Below are positions 27,977 to 37,351 of a stretch of DNA of 37,351 nt, one piece after another. The position numbers were made by a program, and so were the translations under genes. The notes beneath the pieces are model-generated. The model was not told where the DNA came from, ran no database searches, and saw nothing but the letters and a program-made list of their open reading frames with translations. This stretch comes from an uncultured Saprospiraceae bacterium (lineage in GTDB: Bacteria > Bacteroidota > Bacteroidia > Chitinophagales > Saprospiraceae): NCBI GenBank assembly GCA_947311465.1, contig CAMZLN010000096.1:1-37351 (forward strand), written 5' to 3'. The stretch's first letter is position 1; every line of letters starts with the position of its first letter.

Positions 27977-28549
27977 TTAATCTACCCAAACTACTTTTTC
28001 TAAAACAGATGTCCGTTTTTGTTCCCTAGCTGCATTATCTACATAGCCCATAAAGAAGAAACCCAAACATTTTTCTCCCTCCGCCATTTCAAATAATTCA
28101 TTCGCATTTTTTACAGCTTTGGGCGTCCCCCAGTAACAGCCTATGTTATGGGCGGTGCAGGTAAGCCACATGTTTTGAACAGCCATTGCAACTGCTGATA
28201 ATTCTTCCCATTCTTCCAGTCGTTCTTTCGGATCTCTTTGCATACAAATTGCAATTACTACCGCAGAATCTTGAGGCTTTTGAATGATTTTATGAAATTT
28301 GTTTTCGTTAAATTTATCCGCGGGGGAATTCGCCTTGTAAAAGTCGGCGATAAAATGTCCAACATCTGCTCGTTTTTCTCCTTGAATTACTTTAAATCTC
28401 CAAGGTTCCGTTTTTTTATAGGTTGGTGCATAATTTGCATTTTCCAAAATCTCAATAATAACTTCCTTAGGTATGGGCTTACTTAAATATTCGTGGGGGT
28501 AAATACTCCTTCTGCTCTTAATTATTTGTGATAATTCTTTTGATTTCAT
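27977..28549 (-). CDS. Nitroreductase family protein
   Basis: IIKSRRSIYPHEYLSKPIP, ILENANYAPTYKKTEPWRFKVI, AVAMAVQNMWLTCTAHNIGCYWGTP. Confidence 0.95.
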   Translation of the reverse strand: MKSKELSQIIKSRRSIYPHEYLSKPIPKEVIIEILENANYAPTYKKTEPWRFKVIQGEKRADVGHFIADFYKANSPADKFNENKFHKIIQKPQDSAVVIAICMQRDPKERLEEWEELSAVAMAVQNMWLTCTAHNIGCYWGTPKAVKNANELFEMAEGEKCLGFFFMGYVDNAAREQKRTSVLEKVVWVD

Positions 28550-28679
28550 TGTTCGATTATTTTTTATTTTTACAAAGTTAATTATTTTTTATTTAATGAA
28601 TTGTGCTATTTGTTACAGAACAAAATCAACTTATTAAAACGAAATTTATATATTTGAAGTAAATTTATAAAAACGATTC

Positions 28680-30149
28680 ATGAGAAAACTAAAACGACTT
28701 ATACTTCAATTCTTTTTATTATTATTGATTATCGGTATTGGGATGATTGTCTTCAATTTTGTAAATTTTAATAGTCGACAAATTTCAGGGATAAATCCAA
28801 TCGATGAAACTTACGTTGATGATCTAGCTTTGGAACGACTTTCTGATGCAATAAAAATAAATACTGCGTCTCTCCGTGAAAAAATTGATACACAACAGTT
28901 TTTATTATTGGATAGTTTAATGATGGCTAGTTTCCCAAATGTTTATAAAGAATTGAATGTAATTTCTGTTAATCAATTTAGTAAAGTTTTAAAATGGAAA
29001 GGACGAGATAGTCAGCTAAAACCTGTATTGCTTTTGGCGCATCTGGATGTTGTGCCTGTAGATACCAATGCAATGCTACATTGGCAACAAAATCCATTTA
29101 GTGGTGCAATAATTAACGATACTATTTGGGGTAGAGGAACTTTGGATGATAAAATTAGTGCTTTTGGAATTTTAGAAGCTTCAGAACAACTCCTAAAAGA
29201 AAATTATTTTCCTGAAAGAGATATTTATTTCGCTTTTGGACATGATGAAGAAATTAGTGGTTTGCGTGGAGCTAAGGAAATTGCGAAATTGTTTAAATCA
29301 AAAAATCTTGAATTTGAATATGTACTAGATGAAGGTACTTTGGTCCTCAATGATGCTATGCCGGGATTGTCCAAACCCTTGGCTCTTATCGGTATTGCAG
29401 AGAAAGGGTATGTAACTTTAAATTTAAACGTTGAATTGGACGAAGGTGGTCATTCATCCATGCCAGGAAAAGAAACGGCTATCGGTATCATAAGTAAAGC
29501 CATTAATAATCTTCAAGAAAATCCCTTTCCTGCAAGAATCGATGGGGCTTCCGCAGAATTATTTGCTCATGTTGGGCCTGAAATGAGCCCTTTGTTTAAA
29601 ACTTTATTCTCAAATATGTGGCTTTTTGAATCTGTTTTGATTAATCAATTGGGTAACATCTCAACAAGCAATGCAATGATTAGAACTACAACCGCTCCTA
29701 CTATTATCAGCGGCGGATTCAAAGAAAATGTACTACCCACCACAGTCAATGCTAAAGTTAATTTTAGAATTCTTCCTGGTGAAACGAAAGAATCTGTTGT
29801 GAATTATGTAAAAAACATCATTGATGACCAAAGAGTTTCTATCACGCAAATTCCTGGGGGCAGCGATCCAAGCAAGGTGTCATCTACTGAAAGTTTTGGT
29901 TATCGTGTACTAGAACGAAGTATTAAAGAAATTTTTCCAGAAACAATTATTTGTCCTTCTTTAGTCGTCGCAGGTACAGATAGTAGACATTATCAAGAAG
30001 TTTCAGAAAATATCCTTCGGTTTCTACCTATTCAACTTGAAAAATCAGACTTGACAAGAATACACGGATATAATGAATGTATTCCTATTTCTGGATATAA
30101 AAAAGCGATTCGTTTTTATTATCAATTGATTAAAAATAGTAGCAAATAA
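28680..30149 (+). CDS. M20-family metallopeptidase (carboxypeptidase PM20D1/CPS1-like)
   Basis: LLLAHLDVVPVD, IWGRGTLDDKISAFGILEA, FGHDEEISGLRGAKEIA, VAGTDSRHYQEVS. Confidence 0.93.
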   Translation: MRKLKRLILQFFLLLLIIGIGMIVFNFVNFNSRQISGINPIDETYVDDLALERLSDAIKINTASLREKIDTQQFLLLDSLMMASFPNVYKELNVISVNQFSKVLKWKGRDSQLKPVLLLAHLDVVPVDTNAMLHWQQNPFSGAIINDTIWGRGTLDDKISAFGILEASEQLLKENYFPERDIYFAFGHDEEISGLRGAKEIAKLFKSKNLEFEYVLDEGTLVLNDAMPGLSKPLALIGIAEKGYVTLNLNVELDEGGHSSMPGKETAIGIISKAINNLQENPFPARIDGASAELFAHVGPEMSPLFKTLFSNMWLFESVLINQLGNISTSNAMIRTTTAPTIISGGFKENVLPTTVNAKVNFRILPGETKESVVNYVKNIIDDQRVSITQIPGGSDPSKVSSTESFGYRVLERSIKEIFPETIICPSLVVAGTDSRHYQEVSENILRFLPIQLEKSDLTRIHGYNECIPISGYKKAIRFYYQLIKNSSK

Positions 30150-30281
30150 GACTATTTAACATCTACAACTCAATACCGCAGCCCCAAAATGCAGTTTTTT
30201 TTACTCAACAGCGTAGCGCTCAACTAATCATCAACGAAGTTGAATGATGGCTCAACTCCTCACTAAAAAATGTAACTATTA

Positions 30282-30881
30282 TTACTCATTTACAACTTTC
30301 AAATCCATGATATTTCCCATATTGTAACATGTACGACAACGAGCCTCATACGTATCCGTCTCCCCCAACATCACTTGACTTTGATCCGCAGATAAACGAT
30401 ACGAATGCGTTGCCAAATTTCCGCAATGGTGACATATTGCATGTACCTTTGTAATATATTCTGCCGAAGCTAATAAATTGGGCATTGGTCCAAATGGCTT
30501 CCCTTTGAAATCCATATCCAAGCCTGCAACAATAACTCTAATTCCTTTTAATGCTAGAGCTTCACAGGTTGGAGTCAATTTAGCATCAAAAAATTGCGCC
30601 TCATCAATTCCTACTACATTGACATCATTATCTACCAACTTTAGGATATCAGTTGAACTGCTTACAGGTAAAGAATCCACTGCATTATCATCATGTGAAA
30701 CCACCTTCATTTCGTCATATCTAGTATCGACCTTAGGCTTGAAAATCATGATTTTTTGATTCGCAATCTTCGCTCGTTTGATCCGTCGAATTAGCTCTTC
30801 AGTCTTTCCTGAAAACATGGAGCCACAAATGACTTCAATCCATCCGCTTCTTTGACCTTTAAAGTGTGGTTCTAAAAACAT
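30282..30881 (-). CDS. tdk: Thymidine kinase
   Basis: [40 protein letters not shown], CxxC zinc site. Confidence 0.96.
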   Translation of the reverse strand: MFLEPHFKGQRSGWIEVICGSMFSGKTEELIRRIKRAKIANQKIMIFKPKVDTRYDEMKVVSHDDNAVDSLPVSSSTDILKLVDNDVNVVGIDEAQFFDAKLTPTCEALALKGIRVIVAGLDMDFKGKPFGPMPNLLASAEYITKVHAICHHCGNLATHSYRLSADQSQVMLGETDTYEARCRTCYNMGNIMDLKVVNE

Positions 30882-31102
30882 GTAAGAATTTATGTAAGTG
30901 AATAATCATAGTAGTCACACAAAATTAATTTTTTCTAGCTTAGTTCAATAATTTTTTACCAACTTGTTTATAAAAATATTATTATTTGCTGATATTTACA
31001 TGAAAAAGTAAAAAAATGCTTAAAATTGATATTTTTTAGAAACTAATTTATGTTATCTCTGTATAATTTTTTATTTCCCTACCACAAACTAAATTATTTA
31101 TA

Positions 31103-31879
31103 ATGAATTTAAAGGAGTCCAAAATCATCCTCAGTAAAATTAATCTACTTTTTGAAAATCTGCTAGTGGATAATAAAGTTTCAAGTATTGAAAGAGATCT
31201 AATGTTAAGTTATGTTCGTCAGTTTTATGATGAAATTTTAAATGACAATGTGACGTCAACTGTCTCAAACATCGTTCAGGTTGATGATGAAATCGAAGAA
31301 GAAGAAATTACAACTTTCGTCCCACCTGTTGTTGAAAAAGTTGAACCTGTTCAAGAAAAAGTGACTTACAAGAAGCCTGTGATTATTAAAATTCCAGATT
31401 CATTGAAAGATTATACTTCAAATCCAGAAACAAACAATCAGTATCAAGCTCCAACACCGCCACCGCCACCTGCGCCTGAGCCTGTAGTTGTACCAGAACC
31501 CGTTTACACACAACCAACAGCGACCCAAGAAGCAACCAATGTAAATAATGCTGTTCATGTAAATATAGATCCGAAATTCGCTGAATTATTTGAATTTAAT
31601 AACTCAAATGATGTGTCTGACAAATTAAGTGCAATGCCTATTGATGATCTAAAGAAGTCCATCGGCTTAAATGAAAAAATATTAACTATCAATGATTTGT
31701 ATGATGGCGACCATAGATTATTTGATAAAAGTTTAGATATCTTAAACTCCTTTTCTACTTTTAATGAAGCAAAAGTATATATTGCAGAAAATTTAGCCGC
31801 TAAATTCGATTGGACAAGTCCAATGAAAGTTAAAAAAGCTAAAATTTTCATAAAACTGATTAAAAGAAGATATAATTAA
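31103..31879 (+). CDS. Conserved hypothetical protein with Pro-rich linker
   Basis: Pro-rich linker (TPPPPPAPEPVVVPEPV) and C-terminal IGLNEKILTINDLYDGDHRLFDKSLDILNSFSTFNEAKVYIAENLAAKFDW. Confidence 0.8.
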   Translation: MNLKESKIILSKINLLFENLLVDNKVSSIERDLMLSYVRQFYDEILNDNVTSTVSNIVQVDDEIEEEEITTFVPPVVEKVEPVQEKVTYKKPVIIKIPDSLKDYTSNPETNNQYQAPTPPPPPAPEPVVVPEPVYTQPTATQEATNVNNAVHVNIDPKFAELFEFNNSNDVSDKLSAMPIDDLKKSIGLNEKILTINDLYDGDHRLFDKSLDILNSFSTFNEAKVYIAENLAAKFDWTSPMKVKKAKIFIKLIKRRYN

Positions 31880-31883
31880 ATAA

Positions 31884-32852
31884 ATGAAGAAAATTGGAGT
31901 TTTTACGTCTGGAGGAGATTCGCCTGGTATGAATGCTTGTATTAGAGCGGTTGTTCGTACTGGTATTTATTATGGATTAGAAGTTGTTGGTATTAAAAGA
32001 GGATTTCAAGGGCTGATCGATAAGGAATTTATCCCTTTGTATAGTCATTCCGTGAGTAGAATCATTAAACAAGGTGGTACAATGCTCCATTCTGCAAGAA
32101 GTAAAGCTTTCAGAACCAAAGAAGGACGGGAAAAAGCTTATCAAAATTTACTCGATGAAAATATTGATGCGATAGTAGTCATCGGGGGAGATGGCTCTTT
32201 TACTGGCGCTCATATCTTCGCCCAAGAATATGATTTTCCGATTATCGGATGTCCTGGTACAATTGATAATGACCTTTATGGAACTGATTTTACTATCGGA
32301 TATGACACTGCTATCAATACCGCAATGGAAGCTATTGATAAAATTAAAGATACCGCAAATGCTCATGATCGATTATTTTTTATTGAAGTAATGGGACGTG
32401 ATGCTGGGTTCATTGCACTTTCGGCAGGAGTAGCGGTGGGGGCAGAGGCGGTTTTGATTCCTGAAAGCCCTACAGATATAAATACTTTGGTTGCTTTACT
32501 CAAAGAAAATTATAATAAAAAGAAAACATCAAATATTGTTGTTGTTGCTGAAGGCGATGATGCTGGTGGTGCTTTTAAAATCGCAGAAGCTGTTAAAGAA
32601 CGATTTGACCAAGTGGATATGAGAGTTACCGTTTTAGGACATATTCAAAGGGGCGGAAAACCAACGGCAATGGAGCGTGTAAGAGCAAGTCGCATGGGAA
32701 TGGAAGCAGTAAAAGCTTTGATGGCAGGACAGAGAGGAGAAATGGTTGGAATTGTAAACAATGATGTTGTTTTTACTTCTTTTAAACAAGCCATTAAATA
32801 CAATAATGAAATCAATCCTGTTATGCTTGAAATGGTGAAAATTTTAAGCTAA
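31884..32852 (+). CDS. pfkA: ATP-dependent 6-phosphofructokinase
   Basis: GVFTSGGDSPGMNACIRAVVR, IGGDGSFTGAHIF, CPGTIDNDLYGTDFTIGYDTA, EVMGRDAGFIAL, LGHIQRGGKPTAMERV. Confidence 0.98.
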   Translation: MKKIGVFTSGGDSPGMNACIRAVVRTGIYYGLEVVGIKRGFQGLIDKEFIPLYSHSVSRIIKQGGTMLHSARSKAFRTKEGREKAYQNLLDENIDAIVVIGGDGSFTGAHIFAQEYDFPIIGCPGTIDNDLYGTDFTIGYDTAINTAMEAIDKIKDTANAHDRLFFIEVMGRDAGFIALSAGVAVGAEAVLIPESPTDINTLVALLKENYNKKKTSNIVVVAEGDDAGGAFKIAEAVKERFDQVDMRVTVLGHIQRGGKPTAMERVRASRMGMEAVKALMAGQRGEMVGIVNNDVVFTSFKQAIKYNNEINPVMLEMVKILS

Positions 32853-32884
32853 TCTAAAATAAATCTATTCATCAATAAATTTAC

Positions 32885-32892
32885 TATCTTTG
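32885..32892 (+). promoter_or_regulatory. TAnnTTTG -7 element upstream of fni
   Basis: TATCTTTG about 27 nt before the start at 32919; -33 not evident. Confidence 0.4.
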
Positions 32893-32918
32893 TGTATTAT
32901 AGTACACCATAATCATTG

Positions 32919-33947
32919 ATGAATAAACTAGAAAAAAATATTTCTGATGATCTTTCTACTAGAAAGAAAGACCATATCAAAATGGCTTTTGAAGCTCAAG
33001 TGTCCAGTTTACAACAAGATACTAGATTCTTGTATGAACCTATGCTTTCTGAACACAAATCTTCTTTACAGCCTTTTTCTTTTTTAGGAAAACAAATTCA
33101 AACTCCAATTTGGATATCTAGTATGACGGGCGGGACTCAATTGGCTAATCAAATTAATTTTAATCTTGCTAAAGTTGCAAATGCATTTGGAATGAGCATG
33201 GGATTGGGGTCTTGTAGACCCATTTTGTATAGCGATGACCAGTTGTCAGATTTCGATGTTAGAAAAACTTTGGGTTATGAAAATTTACTATTTGCAAATT
33301 TGGGGATAGCTCAGATTGAAGAACTATTTGATAATAATGAAATTCATAAATTGATTGAATTAATTGCAAAATTGCAAGCTGATGGTCTTATTATTCATGT
33401 AAATCCCCTGCAAGAGTGGCTGCAACCTGAAGGTGATCGTTTTAAATATGCTCCAATTGACACCATTAAAAGGGTGTTGGATAAGGTGAAATTTCCAATT
33501 ATTATCAAGGAAGTAGGACAAGGTATTGGATATCATAGTTTAAAAGAATTGATAAAACTTCCTTTAGCTGCAATTGATTTTGCCGCTCATGGTGGAACAA
33601 ATTTTTCAAAACTTGAATTGATTCGAAGTTCACAAAAGGAAAAAGATTACTTTCAATCTATACAATCCATTGGGCATTCTGCAATCGAAATGATAGATTT
33701 TACAAATGATATTCTCAACGAATTGGGGGATAAAGCAATTTGCAAATCCTTTATTATTTCTGGAGGAATCAAAGATTTTGTAGATGGATATTATTTAATG
33801 AATAAACTCAATAGTCCTTCTGTCTACGGACAAGCATCTACTTTACTTAAATATGCATTGGAATCTTACGATTCTCTTCATAATTATATAGATGCACAAG
33901 TCAAGGGGTTAATCTTGGCAAATTCTTATTTTCAATTACGACAATAA
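32919..33947 (+). CDS. fni: Type 2 isopentenyl-diphosphate delta-isomerase (FMN-dependent)
   Basis: RKKDHIKMAFE, PIWISSMTGGTQLANQIN, MGLGSCRP, HVNPLQEWLQPEGD, IIKEVGQGIGY, DFAAHGGTNFSKLE, IISGGI. Confidence 0.94.
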   Translation: MNKLEKNISDDLSTRKKDHIKMAFEAQVSSLQQDTRFLYEPMLSEHKSSLQPFSFLGKQIQTPIWISSMTGGTQLANQINFNLAKVANAFGMSMGLGSCRPILYSDDQLSDFDVRKTLGYENLLFANLGIAQIEELFDNNEIHKLIELIAKLQADGLIIHVNPLQEWLQPEGDRFKYAPIDTIKRVLDKVKFPIIIKEVGQGIGYHSLKELIKLPLAAIDFAAHGGTNFSKLELIRSSQKEKDYFQSIQSIGHSAIEMIDFTNDILNELGDKAICKSFIISGGIKDFVDGYYLMNKLNSPSVYGQASTLLKYALESYDSLHNYIDAQVKGLILANSYFQLRQ

Positions 33948-33968
33948 AATATCTTTTAGGGAAATTAT

Positions 33969-35327
33969 ATGCAAGAAGATAAAAAAATTATCTCTGGCTT
34001 TTCAAAGTTGGGGAAACGGGGTAAACTAAAATGGATCGTTGAAAACTTTTTCAAAGATCCTGAAGCAGTTACAAAAGAACTAATTAGTTATTGGCATGGA
34101 AATGCTGAACAACAAGATGTGCTAGATGGATTTAGTGAAAATACAATTAGCAATTTCCCAATGCCTTTTGGTGTAGCACCCAATTTTATTATCAATGGAA
34201 AAACTTATTGTATTCCAATGGTGATAGAAGAAAGTTCCGTTGTTGCAGCAGCTTCAGCAGCCGCAAAATATTGGATGAAAAGGGGCGGATTCAAAGCAGA
34301 AATACTTGGAAAAACCAAAATTGGTCAGATTCATTTTGAATGGAAAGGTGATTTTGAAAAACTCAATCGGGTTTTTCATAAAAATAAACCCCATTTATTA
34401 GAAAATGTCCAACATATTATTACCAATATGGAAAAACGTGGCGGTGGTATAAAAGATATGGAATTGATAGATATGACGGACAAAGAACCGAATTATTATC
34501 AACTTAAAGTGAAATTTGAAACCTGTGATTCTATGGGGGCCAACTTTATCAACTCTGTACTTGAAACTTTTGCTTCTCTTTTTCCTTCTCTTTTTGAGAA
34601 AGAAAAAGAATTTTCCGCAGAAGAAAAGAATGTAAATGTCATCATGGCGATTCTTTCAAACTATACTCCAAATAATATTGTGAGAGCCTACGTTGAATGT
34701 CCAATCGACAATTTAGGAATGTTTGATAAAAATATGGATGCCGAAACTTTTGCTTACAAATTTCATAAAGCTATAAGAATTGCAACAATTGATCCTTCAA
34801 GAGCTACTACTCATAATAAAGGAATCTTTAATGGAGTTGATGCGGTGGTTATTGCAACTGGAAATGACTTTAGAGCAGTAGAAGCTTGCGGTCATACTTA
34901 TGCGAGTCGAGATGGTCAATATCGTAGCTTAAGTTCTTGTACTATTGAAAATGGTATTTTTAAATTTTGGCTAGACTTACCTTTTGCTGTTGGTACAGTT
35001 GGTGGATTGACGAAGTTGCACCCAATAGCGAAAAGGTCAATTGAATTATTGGGAAATCCATCCGCAGAAGAACTGATGATGGTAATTGGTGTAGCGGGTC
35101 TTGCTCAAAATTTTGCAGCTTTAAGGTCTTTAGTTACTAGTGGAATTCAAAAAGGACACATGAAAATGCATTTACACAATATGTTAATCACACTCAAAGC
35201 TAATAATGAAGAAATTCAGAAAGCTACTTCTTTTTTCACTGAAAAAGCTGTCAGTTTTAATGCTGTGAGAGATTTTTTAGATTCGGAACGTGGTATTGCT
35301 TCAAAAATTTCTTTATCTGATCGATAA
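33969..35327 (+). CDS. Hydroxymethylglutaryl-CoA reductase
   Basis: ENTISNFPMPFGVAPNFIINGKTYCIPMVIEESSVVAAASAAAKYW, CDSMGANFINSV, LPFAVGTVGGLTKLHPIA, GIQKGHMKMHLHN. Confidence 0.95.
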   Translation: MQEDKKIISGFSKLGKRGKLKWIVENFFKDPEAVTKELISYWHGNAEQQDVLDGFSENTISNFPMPFGVAPNFIINGKTYCIPMVIEESSVVAAASAAAKYWMKRGGFKAEILGKTKIGQIHFEWKGDFEKLNRVFHKNKPHLLENVQHIITNMEKRGGGIKDMELIDMTDKEPNYYQLKVKFETCDSMGANFINSVLETFASLFPSLFEKEKEFSAEEKNVNVIMAILSNYTPNNIVRAYVECPIDNLGMFDKNMDAETFAYKFHKAIRIATIDPSRATTHNKGIFNGVDAVVIATGNDFRAVEACGHTYASRDGQYRSLSSCTIENGIFKFWLDLPFAVGTVGGLTKLHPIAKRSIELLGNPSAEELMMVIGVAGLAQNFAALRSLVTSGIQKGHMKMHLHNMLITLKANNEEIQKATSFFTEKAVSFNAVRDFLDSERGIASKISLSDR

Positions 35328-35331
35328 AAAT

Positions 35332-36240
35332 ATGCAAACTTATTACGCAAATGGTAAATTGTTAATTACTGGAGAGTATGCCGTTTTGGATGGTGCACTT
35401 GCCCTAGCTATTCCTTGCAAATATGGTCAAAAATTAGAAATTGAGTCTAATGATATGGGAATTATCCATTGGAAAAGCTTGGATCATGAAATGCAAACTT
35501 GGTTTGAAGCGAAATTTGATCTAAATTTTGTGATTTTTGAATCTTCAGATCAAAAAATGGCGGAAAGACTTCAAACTATCTTAAAGGAATGTAAATTTAA
35601 AAATCAAAATTTCCTTCTCCAAGGAGCTAATTTTACTACTTCATTGGATTTTCCAAGAGAATGGGGTTTAGGGACAAGCTCTACCTTAGTGTCCTTGCTC
35701 GCGCAATACGCAAATATTAATCCTTTCGATTTATATTTTAAAACTTTTGGTGGATCTGGGTATGATATTGCTTGTGCCACCATTAATACCCCAATCTTAT
35801 ATCAATTAAAAAATAAAAAACCTCTAGTCGAAAAAGTACACTTCGCTCCTGATTTTATTGATAACTTATATTTTGTCTATCTCGATAAAAAACAAAATTC
35901 TAGAGATGGAATTAATCATTACAAAAAGAAAAATACAAATAATCAACAACTTATTACCAGTGTTTCTACTCTAACTAGACAGTTATTAGTGTCACAAAAC
36001 CTAAAAGTTTTTTCAAAAATACTAGATGAACATGAATCAATTCTTGGTGATTTTTTGAATTTCCCTTTAGTAAAAACATTTTATTTTGATGATTTCAATG
36101 GCAGTATCAAATCTTTGGGCGCATGGGGCGGTGATTTTATTTTAGCAATTTCTTTTGAATCCAGAAAGAAAACCTTTGCTTATTTTGAGAAAAAAGGTTT
36201 TAATACCATAATCCCTTACTCTGATATGGTAAAATCATAG
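35332..36240 (+). CDS. GHMP kinase (mevalonate-pathway kinase candidate)
   Basis: YYANGKLLITGEYAVLDGALALAIP; WGLGTSSTLVSLLAQYA (Gly-rich ATP motif); FGGSGYDIACA. Start moved to ATG after the HMGR stop. Confidence 0.9.
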   Translation: MQTYYANGKLLITGEYAVLDGALALAIPCKYGQKLEIESNDMGIIHWKSLDHEMQTWFEAKFDLNFVIFESSDQKMAERLQTILKECKFKNQNFLLQGANFTTSLDFPREWGLGTSSTLVSLLAQYANINPFDLYFKTFGGSGYDIACATINTPILYQLKNKKPLVEKVHFAPDFIDNLYFVYLDKKQNSRDGINHYKKKNTNNQQLITSVSTLTRQLLVSQNLKVFSKILDEHESILGDFLNFPLVKTFYFDDFNGSIKSLGAWGGDFILAISFESRKKTFAYFEKKGFNTIIPYSDMVKS

Positions 36241-36382
36241 CCATATTATCTATTATTTACATGTGTTTCAAAAAAATGTCACAAAACTCACATTTGAGTA
36301 AAAATTAATATGTGGCTTTAGTGTAGATTTATATTTGTTAAGATAGCGAGTTGCTCCTATTGTTTTTTTCAAAGTTTAACTT

Positions 36383-37171
36383 ATGGATAAGTTTAGATAT
36401 TTTTTTCATTTTTCATTTATTACATTATTGCTGTTTCCAGTAATTATGCAGAATACCTTTATGGTAAATGATAATGATAAAGAAATTCCAAAAAATCTAG
36501 AACGAAAATTTAAAAGGGATGCTGCTAGATTAGCGCTTAGAATGCAAGCTTCTTTTGACCAATTGAACACTTTGGATGTTTCAATACCAGAAATCGATAT
36601 TGATTCAATGTATCATCTGTTGAAAACAATTTACACAACCAATGAAACCGCTAAAACAATTGCAAAATGTAAAATTCATACATTTCCTAATCCCGCAATT
36701 GATCATTTTAAATTGATTTTCAAAAATGATGTCGATTGGGCTTCATCTCTACATGAAGATATTTCTGATATTTCAGACGAATTGCTAAGTGAACTTTTGG
36801 ATGACTACGATCTCTTTATTGATAGACATGAAAAATGGACTACTGATGAAGATGTATTGATTATTCGGTCATTGCGACCACTTAATATGGCTGCCTTGGC
36901 TCAAAAGTTTCTTGAAGTGGATGGCGTAGAATCCGTAGATTTTGGAATCCCTGAAATCAAAGGAAATGATATCACTGTGGAAAGAGAAGGAAATGCATGG
37001 ATATTCTCATACATTCTTGCGGTAAGTGGTGCTTTCGGTCAGGAAACTACTAACCATATTTGGACTTTTAGGGCTTCTGACAATGGCAATATCAATCTGT
37101 TGGAAGAAACAGGACCACCAATTCCTGAATGGCTAAAATGCGATTCTTCAACTTTTCCTTTCCGTTTCTAA
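36383..37171 (+). CDS. Hypothetical secreted protein
   Basis: N-terminal hydrophobic signal; no family recognised. Confidence 0.65.
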   Translation: MDKFRYFFHFSFITLLLFPVIMQNTFMVNDNDKEIPKNLERKFKRDAARLALRMQASFDQLNTLDVSIPEIDIDSMYHLLKTIYTTNETAKTIAKCKIHTFPNPAIDHFKLIFKNDVDWASSLHEDISDISDELLSELLDDYDLFIDRHEKWTTDEDVLIIRSLRPLNMAALAQKFLEVDGVESVDFGIPEIKGNDITVEREGNAWIFSYILAVSGAFGQETTNHIWTFRASDNGNINLLEETGPPIPEWLKCDSSTFPFRF

Positions 37172-37270
37172 TTCTCTTTATTCTTTTCATAAATCCCGTT
37201 TTAAAAAATCGTTTTATGGCGATAAAATAGCTTGCTATTTTTTATTCAATTAGTTATACGAATTTGAAGT

Positions 37271-37351
37271 TAAAATGTCGCATTAAAAGCTTCTAAATAA
37301 TGATGATTGCTAGTAATCGACTTGATACTATCAGGTGTCATTTCTACAACA
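37271..37351 (-). CDS. Partial CDS, C-terminus only (runs off the window)
   Basis: Reverse strand open from window edge to stop: ...VEMTPDSIKSITSSNHHYLEAFNATF*. Confidence 0.35.

Noticed and set aside
1-37351. tRNA or rRNA genes
   Set aside because: No cloverleaf-like T-arm/anticodon combination or rRNA signature noticed by eye; a tRNAscan-SE run would be decisive.

Overview
AT-rich 37.35-kb chromosomal window from a Bacteroidota bacterium. The lineage is inferred from GldH, a PorZ-like protein, DUF2851, DUF4920, TTTG-N19-TAnnTTTG promoters, and a type 2 IDI/HMG-CoA reductase/GHMP kinase cluster. Most of it is core or housekeeping: thiolase, pcm, gldH, dnaJ, grpE, TlpA-like protein, crcB, WecA/MraY-like transferase, serA, ExbD-like protein, two tandem ssb genes, recA, odhB, nucleoid-associated protein, PorZ-like protein, nitroreductase, M20 peptidase, tdk, pfkA, fni, HMG-CoA reductase and GHMP kinase. 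The most interesting locus is a minus-strand two-gene operon at 9492-11148. It encodes a bacterial gasdermin-like pore-forming protein (263 aa, with no cysteine anywhere) translationally coupled to a caspase-like CHAT protease that carries an N-terminal effector-associated-domain-like module (EAD11-like). It sits next to a transposase C-terminal remnant. bGSDM-protease operons are a known anti-phage cell-death system. The cysteine-free gasdermin and the predicted trans-acting EAD partner are the less usual parts. Intergenic regions also carry an unannotated family of short (about 165 bp) elements with terminal inverted repeats, other dispersed repeats, a relic OmpA C-terminus, and a possible leaderless GTG-start gene. 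All calls come from reading the sequence; no database search was run.
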